64,000 bases of DNA, from NCBI GenBank assembly GCA_947247005.1, contig OX365952.1:42326722-42390721 (forward strand). The letters run 5' to 3'. The stretch comes from Spisula solida. Taxonomy: Eukaryota > Mollusca > Bivalvia > Venerida > Mactridae. The position numbers were made by a program, and so were the translations under genes. This document shows positions 10,797 to 22,900 of this stretch, in pieces. Position 1 is the first letter of the stretch; each line of letters opens with the position of its first letter. The notes below the pieces were generated by a model. That model did not search any database, had not been told where the DNA came from, and saw only the letters and a program-made list of their open reading frames with translations.

Positions 10797-12160
10797 ACAA
10801 GAGGGCCCAAAGGGCTCAAGGTCGCTCACCTGTCGTAATAGTTCATGATGGCCCACATTGTGAAGTAAGAAATCATTTATAACTTCAAAGAATCAAGTTA
10901 ATGCAGCCTCAGTTGCATGTACAACTTTTCATATAGTCCTAAATAGTGACCTTGTTATTTACATCAGAAAACCCATATTGATAGATTAGACCAAAATTGT
11001 GACCACTAGTGCCTATACAAAGTTTTTCTTTGAGTTGACCTAGTGACCTATTTTTTGACCCCAGTTGACCCAATATCCCACTTGGCCTAGATTTCAAAGA
11101 GACAAACATTCTGACCAGGTTTCATGTAGATTGGGCCATAACTGTGGCCTCTTAAGTAAGTTCAGAAGTTTTTTTTGAAGATTTGAGCTAGTGACATAGT
11201 TTTTGACCCCACATGACCCAGTTCGAACTTGGCCTAGCGTTCATAGATACCAACATTCTGACCAAGTTTCATGAAGATTTGGCCATAATTTTGTCCTTTA
11301 ATGTGTTCACAAGCTTTTTCTAAAATTTGACCTAGAGACCTAGTTTTTGACCCCACATGACCCAATTCGAACTTGGCCTAGCTTTCATAGATACCAACAT
11401 TCTGACCAAGTTTCATGAAGATTTGGCCATAATTGTGTCCTTTAATGTGTTCACAAGCTTTTTCTAAAATTTGACCTAGAGACCTAGTTTTTGACCCCAC
11501 ATGACCCAGTTTCTAAATTGACCTAGATTACATAGAAAAACATTCTAAACAAGTTTAATGAAGATTGTGTCATAAATGTGTCCTCTAGTGTGTTCACAAG
11601 CTTTTTCTAAGATTTGACCTAGTGACCTAGTTTTTGACCCAACATGACCCAGTTTCCAACTTGACCTAGATTTCATAGAGACAAAAATTCTGAATAAGTT
11701 TCATAAAGATTGGGTCATAACTGTGACCTTTAGTGTATTCACAAGCAATTGTGGACGGACAAAGGACGGACAGACGACGGAAGAAGAGTGATCACAAAAG
11801 CTTACCATGTCACTAGTTTATATGCTTTTAATTATCCTCGCCACCGGAAATCCATATGGGCAAGGCCCCCAGAAGAGGTAAGTCACTTTAGTTTTTTTTG
11901 GGGGGGATAGTGCATGATATAGAAGATGCCCCAGTTCCAGACACATCCAAGGTTCTTTTGCATGCTGATGTAAAGCATCATACACGGGACCTCGCTTAAC
12001 GTCTCGTCCGAAAGACTTAGTAATTAGTGAAGTAGGAAACCCTGAAAAGCATTTCTATTTTTGACCGCCTGGAGGAAGGATTGAACCCACAACCTTTGGA
12101 TCAGTAGTCAGTAGCTCTTACCACTGGACCACTGGTTCACCTATGTGACAGGTGAGCTAA
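10797..12160 (+). mobile_element. Helitron-like 145-bp family element, split by a SINE
   Basis: Begins ACAAGAGGGCCCAAAGGGCT and GGTCGCTCACCTGTC; ends TGTGACAGGTGAGCTAA. Internal units repeat at 11111, 11258, 11402, 11545 and 11690 (143-147 bp). The target-like tail GACGGACAGACGACGG...GTGATCACAAAAGC is at 11753-11800. The 3' hairpin is interrupted by an unrelated block (about 11812-12140). Confidence 0.7.
11812..12143 (-). mobile_element. tRNA-derived SINE inserted in the Helitron-like element
   Basis: On the - strand: A box TGGTCCAGTGG (about 12130) and B box GGTTCAATCC (about 12071), then a body. It splits the terminal hairpin of the host element, so it inserted later. Confidence 0.65.
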
Positions 12161-13803
12161 TAAAATAAAATAAAGGGAGATCACACTAACATAACATTTA
12201 ATACATCCACTAAGGGAGATCTCTCCACCGAATCGATGATTAACAAAGGGAGGTCACTCTATTTAACTTAAAGAGCAACAAAGGGAAGTCACTTAAACAC
12301 AATAGGCCTACCAACAGGGCTGTTACATGTTTATAAAATATGATACTCAATTAAGAAAGAAAAAGCAAGGAGATGTAAGAATTGGAAATAAAACGTAATG
12401 CAGACTGATTACAACTACGGGAGACCACAACAAAATAAAGGGAAAAAAACAAAGGGAGGTAGTTCAATTTAGATCCAGATATTGGTACACTCAGACTGGG
12501 AAATAACGTGACAGGACATTAATGAATGAGATGTTACAGTTTTGTGCTTAGAACTTTCCCGATTGATGGCTACATTTATACACAAATCTGCCAATCAATT
12601 TGTTTACTGAGAAAAAGATCAAAGAACCACCAACTCAATAATACCCAATTTGGATGAAAGGAGAATAAACCTTGCAAAAAAAGACTGGATCAATTTCTCT
12701 GCTTACCCATTATGCTATATTGAACTTCTGGGATAACTAGTGATACCATCAAATGATCCCGAATTTTCAAACTTTTATTACAGTTATAGCCATTTTAAAA
12801 TGAGAAATCGCAGAAACTATAAACATTTTCGATAATTATCTATATGGTGAATCTAAAATCGATACATTGGAATGAACAACAGTGATACATTTTCTGGTTC
12901 AAATTTAAAGCGAATGCATAAAACTTGTCAACATTATCTTCATAGCAATAACATGTAAAGATATTTCTAAATGGCAGGATATTAATTCCATAAAATAGCA
13001 CAGATAGATACAGGCAATGACCATAAAACAGTTTTCCTACAATTTCAGATTAGAATATATTTATAACATAAAACATAAAACGTTATCTTGAAACATTACA
13101 CAGTTTACATGAAACAATTGTTTGCTTGCTTGAGACGTAAAAAAGTTGTTTTCCCTGGAATATTTTATTCGGTTTCCTGAATCATTAGACATGCGATTTT
13201 CTAGAAACACTTTAAAATCATGGGAACTGTAATGTAATGTAATACGATATTTTGCTTAGTGTGACAGATCTACCACCAGCTGCCATGTTTCCGCATGGCC
13301 CCAATCAATGATATAGCAAAGGATTTTCTGGGTTGGAGTTGTAATTATCGTTGTGTCAATTTATTTTTCAAAATAGTTTCAGTTTCATGTAGTAAAAGCC
13401 ATTTAAATTATAAGGTTTTTTAATTTTCTGTATGTTTTGGTAAAGTGATATATCTCATGATGCAAAGAAGTGCTTACGAAAATTATAAATGTTGTGTATG
13501 TATTAGAAGTATGTGATATGACAGAGCATGTATTTTGCAGTACACATGTAATACATAATTATACCAACCAGAACTAACTATTATAAAGCTTTTTTTCATG
13601 CTCAACTCAACTTAAGTATGAAACTTGATAAGCTCCTAGGAAGTCCAACAATTAAATAATCTTTATTATATCAGAAAATATTATTCAGCTTAATCGTGAA
13701 GGCTATCCATGTCAGTAAATTATGAGACTGTTTGAAACATGTATGTAAAACTCATGAACTGGAGTACTCTTCAAAATGGAGGTTTTCCATTACATGTCTA
13801 CTG
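12161..13803. other. No gene seen; degenerate AAAGGGAGATCAC repeats
   Basis: 12165-12480 has five or six irregular copies of AAAGGGAGNTCACT, resembling the array at 22290. 13285 on the - strand has ATGGCAGCTGGTGGTAGATC with good start context, but no donor or following exon can be shown. The rest is AT-rich. Confidence 0.45.
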
Positions 13804-14131
13804 CCTTAATATCAAACTTAACCTAGATTATGTTGAGATGATCATTAGGACCATGTTACATTAAGATTAAGTCGAAATTATGACCTCTAGTGACTACACA
13901 AGGTTTTTCTATGATTTGACCTTGTGACCTTGTTTTTGACCCTGGATGACCCAATATCGATCTTGACCTAGATTTTGTTGACATGATCATTATGACCAAG
14001 TTTCATAAAGATTAGGTCAAAATTGTGACCTCTAGTGACTACACAAGCCAATTGTTAAGGGACGGACGGACAACGGACGAAGAGTGATCATAAAAGCTCA
14101 CTCTGTCACTTTGTGACAGCTGGTGAGCTAA
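13804..14131 (+). mobile_element. 5'-truncated 145-bp family element
   Basis: About two units plus the full tail: ATTGTTAAGGGACGGACGG, GTGATCATAAAAGCTCACTC and the terminal hairpin with a two-base insertion (TGTGACAGCTGGTGAGCTAA). The 5' subterminal repeat is missing. Confidence 0.7.
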
Positions 14132-14460
14132 AAATAGGTCTTTCAGCCCTTTGTACAGCTAAAACTAGGCCATTCAGCTTTTTATAGCTGAAATTAGGTG
14201 ATTCAGCTACTAGGCCTTTCAGACTTTTTGACAGGTGAAACTTGGAATTTCAGTGGTTAAGTTCATTTTCTTGTACAGTTATGTTGGGTATTGTACTGTG
14301 TATTTGTGATATGTGATGCTTTTATGTTTTCTGTGCTCGGCTGAGTGCTGCCTTCCCTGTCTGATTTCCATTTATCTTTTTGAACATTGAGGGTTGGGTT
14401 GGACTGAATTGAAGAAACTAATTTTTCAACAGAAAAGAGAACAGCTAGGATCATGTCATA
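14132..14460. repeat. TTCAGCT repeat family with a shared flank
   Basis: Short irregular units (CTAAAACTAGGCCATTCAGCT) are followed at 14280-14370 by a block (TGTTTTCTGTGCTCGGCTGA, GTGCTGCCTTCCCTGTCTGA) that recurs at 22050-22200, and in part at 44210-44330. Probably one dispersed element. Confidence 0.55.
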
Positions 14461-15585
14461 ATCTGGGCTGGCTTTAACATGAGTAATGGTGTATTTAGAT
14501 AACTTCGCATCATTGTGCCAAAGCTATATTGATCAACAATCAAATACTACTCCTTCTACCATTGGCAGATAGCTTTTCCATTTCAGCCGATATTTTCTCA
14601 TTGGATCAGTTATTATACTGATGTACGAAAATAAAAAATACTCGAGCATATTCAAGATAACTTTTCCTATAAAATGACGCAATGTGGTTGTTTTCCATTA
14701 CCCAGATGAAGTCTTTCCGGCGAAATGTTGGTATATTAAATTTTGTTTAAAATAAGTCTGCATTTGATGGCAATTAATATTCTTTTTATTAAGACACCTT
14801 TCCCCACATACATTTTTTATCCATAATAAATTTCAGCAGCAGACAATGTAGAAAAGACCATTACGAATTATTCCTAGATATTTACAATCAACCTTCATTT
14901 TTTTGTAAACAGGAGTACCAATGGCATGTTAAACAAATTAAAATAAGGGGCCTTAACTTTCTGCTCATGTGACCTGTATATGTGCTGCTGAATAGACCTG
15001 AACCTCAGTTCATGAAAGAGAGCCACCTTAAAGCTCATTGGCTTTATAGCAGGAGAAGTCATCTAACAAGTTTTAACTCTGAAAACCAATATTTTTACCT
15101 ACAAAATTATCTTAAAATACAGCCTATCATAATTGTTGATACATGATTGTATGTCCTCAAACCACCAACTGAATCATTCCAGTAGTTTGGTCCAAATCCC
15201 TACATGTCATTTAGAAAATAGTAACAAACGAGACACAGCAGTCATCCAACATCACAAAGGGAGCTAACTGGGTCATGGCATCAAGAAATATAAGTAAACA
15301 GGCATCATAATCCAGGAATTACAATATTCTGCCCTAAAGGAATTAATAACTGAATTGTTTTAAAGCAGATTTCATAACCACAATGTTAAAATTAATTGTA
15401 GATTCTTATAGAATTATATTTTCCATGTTTTAAGCTCAGACATATTAAACTATTGACCTTTCATAAGATTGGTAAATTTGTAATACAAATATACTTCATT
15501 TGTACTTCAAGAGCTTTCATGAGTTTTTCAAGAATCATGGATGAACTCACAGATTATGAATACATGGGTCCCATCTCAGTATCAG
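14461..15585. other. No gene seen
   Basis: AT-rich sequence without recognisable exon, terminal repeat or array. Confidence 0.5.
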
Positions 15586-16160
15586 AGAATCGAATGCCTA
15601 TTGCGTCACTATCGGATTGGGTCACCAGAAGAGTTGGATGCCGGATGCCTATTGCGTCACTATGGGATTGAGCCACTGCAAGGGTTGGATGCCGGATGCC
15701 TATTGCGTCACTATGGGATTGAGTCACCAGAAGAGTTGGATGCCGGATGCCTATTGCGTCACTATGGGATTGACCCACTGCAAGGGTTGGATGCCGGATG
15801 CCTAATTGCGTCACTATGGGATTGAGTCACCAGAAGAGTTGGATGCCGGATGCCTATTGCATCACTATGGTATTGAGTCACCAGAAGAGTTGGATGCCGG
15901 ATGCCTATTGCGTCACTATGGGATTGAGTCACCAGAAGAGTTGGATGCCGGACGCCTATTGCATCACTATGGGATTGAGCCACTGCTAGGGTTGGATGCC
16001 GGATGCCTATTGCTTCACTATCAGATTGAGTCACCGGAAGAGCTGGATGCCGGATGCCTATTGCGTCACTATCAGATTGAGTCACCGGAAGAGTTGGATG
16101 CCGGATGCCTATTGAGTCACTATGGGATTGAGCCACTGCAAGGGTTGGATGCCGCAGCAT
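15586..16160. repeat. 51-bp minisatellite open on both strands
   Basis: Eleven units of 51 bp (GGATGCC at 15643, 15694, 15745 and onward). The + translation is a 17-residue repeat GCLLRHYGIESPEELDA. Two variants, SPEE and PLQG, alternate at first (102-bp higher-order period) and then irregularly. One extra base near 15803 shifts the frame, so the + frame reads as 15541-15825 then 15806-16246. The - strand is open too (15762-16214). Openness on both strands follows from the unit being 17 codons without stops, so coding is not implied. Confidence 0.92.
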
Positions 16161-17369
16161 ATAGTCAATTGTTTGAATCAAAAGGCATCCAATTCTTCCA
16201 ATGCAATGATGCAAGAGTCACAGAAGGTCCCCAAGACGAGTCCTAGACCTTCCTCACTCAAAGCAACCACCTAAGGGAATTGATTTGGTAAGTTTGAAAA
16301 CAACATAAAGTAAATTATTTCAGCATCAGACAACTTAAAATGCCAGAACAATTAGCAACATAAATGTGTGAAATGTGTTTGTGGACTGGAACACCGATTT
16401 TAGCAACACGATTTTAGCACTCGTTGCCATCACTATCGCTAACACACACACTGACAATGCGTATATTACTTGTCAGTTTGTACATTACAATTAACAGTCA
16501 GATGCTTCAAACAATGTTTACAATGTTTCCAATATAAACAAACTGACTTGACAACTTTATATACCCGGAAGTTCACTAACATGATGTGGATGCAAACTTA
16601 ATAGCAAATTAGCTCTTAATTAGTTCATGTATAATATCTGTATTTTAAAAAGACTTAAATTCATTTCTTACCATATTTGCAATAATAAGAATATTTTTAA
16701 AATAATGTGTGTATTGGTAATTATTTATTAATTTTTAATTTTGGTCAAGGATAACCTATTGAAGTGTAAGCACTTATTTCCAATGGTGTACTGCGTTTTG
16801 CTGACATGTCAGCAAAAATATGAAACAGTGGTCACAGTGATACAAGGAATCTGGGAGGGATACCTCTTTCCGTTGAAAACACTTTCCAAAACAGAGAGCA
16901 TTAACCACTCAGCCACCGTGCCACCCATTATATTATTAAACAGAACTAAGTCTTTAAATTACAATGAATTTATGTATATGAAGGATTATTTTTATGGAAC
17001 ATAAACGAAAATTCCAGAATACTAAGAATTCAAACCTGAGGAATGAAGGTTTTAGGTTCGCAGTTAAATGAATCTTTTTATAGGTTATAAAGATAAGAGG
17101 AAGAGAAATGTTCCATGGAATTCTTGCAACAATGGTGAATTATTACTGCCATCTGTATTATCAATCATACAGATTCCTTTTCCTAGTTGAATCAAGAATG
17201 CAAAGAAGACTTTAAGTTCTCAGCATTATGTGAATAACGTTCAAAAACGTAAACTTAAAGGTTACAGGTACTGTTCACATTCCTTCGTTTCTGCGCTAAT
17301 AATCAACAATTACAACTTCCGCAGCATAATCACACAAAGTCATTGCCCTATGTCTTCAAATGTGTTCAC
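16161..17369. other. No gene seen; minus-strand SINE tail fragment
   Basis: 16820-16925 matches on the - strand the SINE tail GGATTCCTTGTATCAC seen at 43310 and 51780. The remainder is AT-rich and unassigned. Confidence 0.5.
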
Positions 17370-17580
17370 GAATAGTGGGGAGTTCTGGTCTAGCTAGAGG
17401 TAGGGTGTGTGGTTTGTGATCAAGTCTCAGGTCCAGGGCTTGATCCAGTGTCTGCGCCACGGCTAAATTTCTCTGCACAAGAATTATTATCTCAAAATGC
17501 TCCATTTCACAGAGATGTATGAATGGGCGGGTACATGAGTTAGGGTCAAAAGCCACGTGCAGTGCTGCAATCAGCTAGCT
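17370..17580 (+). mobile_element. tRNA-derived SINE, same family as 10262-10590
   Basis: The head has an A box in CTGGTCTAGCTAGAGGTAGG and a worn B box (GGGCTTGATCC); the body AAATTTCTCTGCACAAGAAT matches the family body near 10500. Confidence 0.6.
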
Positions 17581-18250
17581 TTCCACTCAAGATGATTGTT
17601 GGTAAATGTACAGTCAGCTGCAGGGTGGACACATGTCTCAAAGACAGTTAGTAGACTAACTTAGTACTTTTTTTACAATTCATAGCAGTATTCGTCAAAA
17701 GTTCATGAAATAAGAATTCATCAAAATATAAGTTCATAAACTTGGGTTTCGGTACAAAAACTGAATAAGTAAAAGTAAGTTTGTCAAAACAAAAATAGGA
17801 ATTCAGCTCAAAACTTTTTTACTCACAGGAAAGTCTTGAAAATGAAAGTTTATTTAATGCTATCTGATGAGATATGGAGTTCTATCAGTGAAATAAAACC
17901 TATATCAGTCACTGGTTATCACCTACAATGTGACTGATATAAGCTCCGCCCCCTCACAGGGACTACTTTAATTTACCAAAATCTCAACACTAAAATGTCT
18001 GTAACTTTTTTATTACTGAACGGAAACATGTCATGCGGGGGGTTTTATTCTTAGTTAGACCATTTCCTACAAGTTGGTGTATGATTTAAAATTCTCAAAA
18101 AAGTCGTTTTCACCTATTCACCATAATCCAAGATGGCGGATTTTGAAGTGAAAAATATAATGGAATAACATATTCATACGTAGCCTAACCACAGTGGTAA
18201 TTTGGCATAAAAAGTACCAGTTTTGACACCATAAAAGCATTAAATAAATA
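17581..18250. other. No gene seen; short palindrome
   Basis: An 11-bp inverted pair ATATCAGTCAC...GTGACTGATAT lies at about 17901-17940. 17935-18240 (GACTGATATAAGCTCCGCCC, CCAAGATGGCGG) looks like a dispersed repeat and leads into the hairpin element that follows. Confidence 0.4.
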
Positions 18251-18406
18251 GAATATTTGTTGGTTTTGATTGAATGTGGTTAATATCTCATCTTGTAGTG
18301 ATAAAATTTTAATATATTCACTCGCGCTACGCGCTCTTGAAAATATTGAATTTTATCACTACACGATGAGATATAAACCATATTCAATCAAAAACAAACA
18401 AATATC
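18251..18406. mobile_element. Long hairpin MITE
   Basis: Near-perfect inverted repeat with arms of about 70 bp (GAATATTTGTTGG / CAAACAAATATCC outward; TCATCTTGTAGTGATAAAAT / TTTTATCACTACACGATGA inward) and a tip CTCGCGCTACGCGCTC. No coding frame. Confidence 0.8.
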
Positions 18407-19189
18407 CTCTATATATTACTCTAAATATTCATGAATGCTTTATTGAAGCGCTACTAGGAATGACCCTATTAAATTGCATGACCTTAGGAGACCTGTATTA
18501 CATGTGAGTTAAATTATTAAAACAACTTAATACACTAATGGGTATCATGAAACTAACTCATTTGTGATGCATGTAACCAGGACTTATTGCAATATCTTAG
18601 CAACTTGGCTTGTCAGTATCAAGATGTGACAAGCATAAATAAGATTATAAATGACTCATATTTATTTTACTTTAAACTCATTTATTTAAAGGATAGCAAA
18701 ATATATATGTATACAGCTTGAAGTTACCTTCAAATTGTACAAACATATTTAGCAAGTACGTTTATTCTTCAGCTGACATTTTTAAAATTCATGAAATGTG
18801 ATATCTGATACCCTTGTAGGATATTTCAGAGTGATAAATTGGATAAACTGTACCGGATTCAGAAACCCCATCACACTCCTATGTTACTGACAATTTTTTG
18901 TATCAAGGCTTTTAAAACAGATATAAACAAGAGGACATTTCTGGCCATATATGCTTACCTATTGTAAATTGACATAAATTTCACCTAGGCAAACATTCTT
19001 TAAATATAGGTCGTTTGTTGTAAAACAAATTGTGTAAAATTGTGTAAGATTGCTCAGTATCTGTTGAATGCACAAGAGCACTGCCTACGAGTGCTGGATG
19101 CTCAGCTTTCTGATACATGATAGTACAAGGCTTGCTCATCTGTGAGTGAAAATTCTATGAGTAACAAGGGCAGATAACTGATATATTTA
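18407..19189. other. No gene seen
   Basis: AT-rich sequence; nothing assignable. Confidence 0.5.
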
Positions 19190-19536
19190 GATCACGGGTT
19201 CCCAGCCTTGTCAGTATGGACTCCCCTTGTGATGGTGAATAACTATGTTGAGTTTCAAGTGGATATCTTTGATAGTCTTTGAGAAATTGGCATTTTTGTG
19301 TAAAAGTTCCAAGTCAGAAAAGGGGAATAACTCTTCTAAGATTCTGGATAGATTTGTCTCGCCTGGTCACTAGATGTAGGTCATCACATTCCACAAGTGA
19401 ATCGAGTTTCAAGTTGATACCTTTGATAGTCTTTGAGAAAATGACTCGGACAATAAACTTAAGCAACGCACACGCAGACGCACTTGATCCCGTCACGACA
19501 ATAGCTCCACTTTTTCTCTTCGAAAAGTCGAGCTAA
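19190..19536 (+). mobile_element. Helitron-like element ending TCGAGCTAA
   Basis: Two copies of GAGTTTCAAGT[GT]GATA...GATAGTCTTTGAGAAA (19250, 19406) and a 3' end CTCTTCGAAAAGTCGAGCTAA with a small stem, a terminus recognised from dispersed mollusc repeats. Confidence 0.5.
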
Positions 19537-20820
19537 AAATGAAAATTTATACGATTTGTTCTCTCTCTAAGGACCTATACCATTTTACTTTTACAAATAT
19601 TCTGTGAACAATGAAGCCTCTAATTGTTTGCATATGGTCGTCTATAATTTGACCTAGTGACCAAACTTTTTGCCCAGATGATCCCTAATAAAAAACGATC
19701 TAGATTTTATCAATGTCAAACTTTCTAACAAAGTGTCACCATGCTCAATTGATATTTTTTCTTGTTTTTTTTACCTCAGATGACTTGACTTCAAATTCGA
19801 CCTGGATTTCATCAGAACAAACATGCTGACCAAGGTTCATGAAGATATACATAAGGTTTTTCTATGATTTGATTATGTGACATAGTTGGTGTGACCACAG
19901 AGGACCCATATTTGAGCATGTCCAAGATTTAAAAAAAAATATCACTGAGGACAGGTGTGCAAAAAACGACACTAATCTGATCTTTGTCACTATTAAACAG
20001 GCCCATTACCCTTGCATAAAGTAGGGCAAAGTTATGAGTCATGCTTAACAGTTTGAGGTAGTGATGGTGAAAAGGTGTTACAAGTTTCAAAGCAATAGCT
20101 TTAATATTTCATGAAAAAGTTTACCTAATTATAAAACATAACTACGATATTTTCTAAGTCTAAAAAAGGCAACAATTCTTGCAAAATGCAGCTTCGAGTA
20201 ATGGGTCTTGCACTACAGGGTCAGAAATTGTTAGTGAACAAGTGTTGAAAGTTTCAAAGCAACACCTTCCATTGTTTATGACATACGTTAACTTATAAAC
20301 ATAAAACTTAACAAATATATTTTCTAAGTCCAAAAAAGGACAATAACTCTTAGAAAATACAGATCACAGTTATGGGTCTTGCTTAACAGAGTCATGCATT
20401 GATTGTGAACAAGTGGTGAAAGTTTCAAAGCAATAGCTCTCATAGTAGTTAAGGAGAAAACTTGACCTAAACACAAATCTTAACCAAGGCATTTTATTTT
20501 TGTAAGTCCAAAAAGAGGCAATATTCTTGCAAATGCAAAACGGAGTTATGTGACTTGATTTGTTGAGGCCCAAATGGAAGATTGCATTATTGTAAATATG
20601 TTAGCCTCGTAAAATAAAGACTTTACTTACTTACTTACTTACTTATTTACAGATGGTGAACAATTAAGTATTAAAACTTTCATTGAAGCAATAGCTTTGA
20701 TATTTTATAAGAAGAGTCAACCTAACTAAAACGTAACCATTGCAAAGCTCAGCACACCCAAGCCTAGGAAGTCTGATCAAGTAATGGCAACTTTTTTTTC
20801 AAAAGACCAGATGAGCTAAA
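19537..20820. repeat. Degenerate repeat block with about 170-bp units
   Basis: 19620-19930 carries worn 145-bp family sequence. 20000-20590 has three units marked by GTTTCAAAGCAA (20083, 20251, 20422), each with AAAAAGGCAACAATTCTTGC-like text. A run of ACTT repeats lies at about 20620-20650, and the block ends with GATGAGCTAA (20811-20820). Confidence 0.55.
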
Positions 20821-21239
20821 AATAAAACCTTCATATTAATGAAGTGAGCAAAAACATATGGTTGAATAAAATATATTTTCAGACACAGTTGTATACAAGA
20901 CAATAATGCATAGGTATGATAAACCACCATGGTATCAAATAGCTTAAATAAGACACTGGCCTGTCAGATGAAACTCTTTGAAATAGTAGGATGTCAAGAA
21001 GAAATTTACATGCACTGTTGATTATATAAAGGTGGGTTTTGTCAAGCTGGTATAGTGTTGATAGATATAAGATAGCTTGAAATTAATTGACCAGAATGTA
21101 GACAAAGGAAGGATATATATAAATGTACTTAACCACCTTACCGCTGTAACCGGTCAATTTCCCCCCATTCATTTTTCTCATTTGTCAGATATCTAAATTC
21201 TCTCTATAATGAGGTTTCTACCTCAAGCTTCCCTGTACT
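20821..21239. other. No gene seen
   Basis: AT-rich; a possible minus-strand donor (GCG|GTAAGG) near 21130 has no supported exon. Confidence 0.4.
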
Positions 21240-21476
21240 CAGGGTCCTACTGAGGCAAAATGCCAATCCTGAAAATCAGTCACAAGTTGGTGTCAGGTGG
21301 CATTAGCACTGCTTCAAACATTGTTCTATTGCTAAAAATCAGCTTATGAAACTTCAAATAGCCATAACTTTATCAATTCTTTGAATGTTTTCATCAAATA
21401 ACTTTTATCTTCAACAGAAATGTTTATTCTTTCTAGTGCAGCATATCCAGATTCTTCTTGAATTATAGGATCCCTG
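21240..21476. mobile_element. GGGTCCTAC-TIR MITE
   Basis: Left end CAGGGTCCTACTGA, right end TATAGGATCCCTG; its body matches copies at 28597-28790 and 40464-40753. Confidence 0.6.
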
Positions 21477-22289
21477 CTGTATCATAAGCTACCTCCAGTG
21501 CTAGATTTTAACTCATGATAATTTAATATCATCAAATATCAAAATCATAACTACCTGCAGTACATAATATCATGATGCATTTTAGTCTTACAGTATCAGA
21601 GAGTTTCCCTATAGAGCCAATGAGAGTCAAGGAGGTCTTGTTTTGGCTGGGGCTTTCAGCTGAGACATTTTACGTATTGAAACTAGGTCATCCGGCTAGG
21701 GCTTTCAGATTTTTGTTGCTGAAACTGGGCCTTTCAACGTTTTAATAATGTTACTGAACTTTTGGGACTAAAGGCTGCTAAAACTATGTAGTTCAGCAGT
21801 TTTACTGTTGTAACTAGGTCATTCAGCTTAGGCATTTCGCCTTTTATTTGCTGAAACTTTTCTATTCAGCTTTTAACAGTTGGGACAAGGGCTGATTAAT
21901 TTTTTTGGTTGGCAGTATGTTGGGCACTTCTTCGTTTTAGGATTTCTGACAGCTCATACTAGGCATAATAGTCGTTTTGCTGTGGAAACTGGGTCATTCA
22001 GCTAGTAATAATTTATTATACTTTCTGACAGCGTGGACTTGGGCGGATCTTTGCTTGTTTAGTTGGGCATTGTGCCTTGCATGTGTTTTATGTTCCTGTG
22101 CTCGGTTGGTTCAGCTGGGCATTGTGCTTTGTGTGTTTTTAATGTTTTCTGTGCTCGGCTGGTTAAGTTGAGTGCTGCCTTCCCTGTCTGACTTAATATA
22201 ATCTTTTTGGACAAGTTTTTTGCTCAGTGGGTAGAACAGTTCAGCTTTTTATGATGTCCCTGTGGTGATGGAAAAGATAACTAGTTTTT
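21477..22289. repeat. TTCAGCT repeat family, second copy
   Basis: 21640-21985 has irregular units GCTGAAACTAGGTCATTCAG; 22050-22200 carries the shared flank TGTGCTCGGCTGGTTAAGTT and GTGCTGCCTTCCCTGTCTGA, itself partly duplicated (22068 and 22110). Confidence 0.55.
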
Positions 22290-22900
22290 CTATAAATGAA
22301 GTGAGACCACTCTGTGCAAGATTACTACTAGTTCTATAAATTAAGGAACACACTGTGTTTTTCTATAAATGAAGGGAGATCACTCTGTGGAAGATTACTA
22401 CTAGTTCTATAAATGAAGGGAGAACACTCTGTGGAAGATTACTACTAGTTCTATAAATGAAGGGAAATCACTCTGGAAAAGATTACTACTAGTTCTATAA
22501 ATTAAGGGAGATCACTCTGTGGAAGATTACTACTAGTTCTATAAATTAAGGAACACACTGTGTTTTTCTATAAATGAAGGGAGATCACTCTGTGGAAGAA
22601 TACTACTAGTTCTATAAATTAAGGGAGATCACTCTGTGGAAGATTACTACTAGTTCTATAAATTAAGGGAGAACACTCTGTGGAAGATTACTACTAGTTC
22701 TATAAATGAAGGGAAATCACTCTGGAAAAGATTACTACTAGTTCTATAAATTAAGGAGGGAGAACACACTGTGTGTTTTTCTATTAATAAAGGGAGACCA
22801 CTCTGTGGAAGATTATTACTAGTTCTATAAATGAATGGAGACCACTCTGTGCAAGATTACTATTTTTTCTATAAATTAAGGGAGACCACCCAGTGAAAGT
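22290..22900 (+). repeat. 44-bp minisatellite
   Basis: About 13 copies of a unit with GATTACTACTAGTTCTATAA then ATGAAGGGAGATCACTCTGTGG; some units have deletions (GGAACACACTGTGTTTTTC). Confidence 0.9.

Noticed and set aside
13240..13300. Minus-strand start ATGGCAGCTGGTGG as a first exon
   Set aside because: Good start context but no clear donor, promoter or following exon.
15762..16214. 150-codon minus-strand frame and 146-codon plus-strand frame
   Set aside because: Both arise from the same 51-bp repeat. Openness on both strands is explained by unit length and absence of stops.
22290..22900. CRISPR-like regularly spaced repeats
   Set aside because: Units abut without unique spacers and the genome is clearly animal; it is a minisatellite. 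The same holds for the other arrays.
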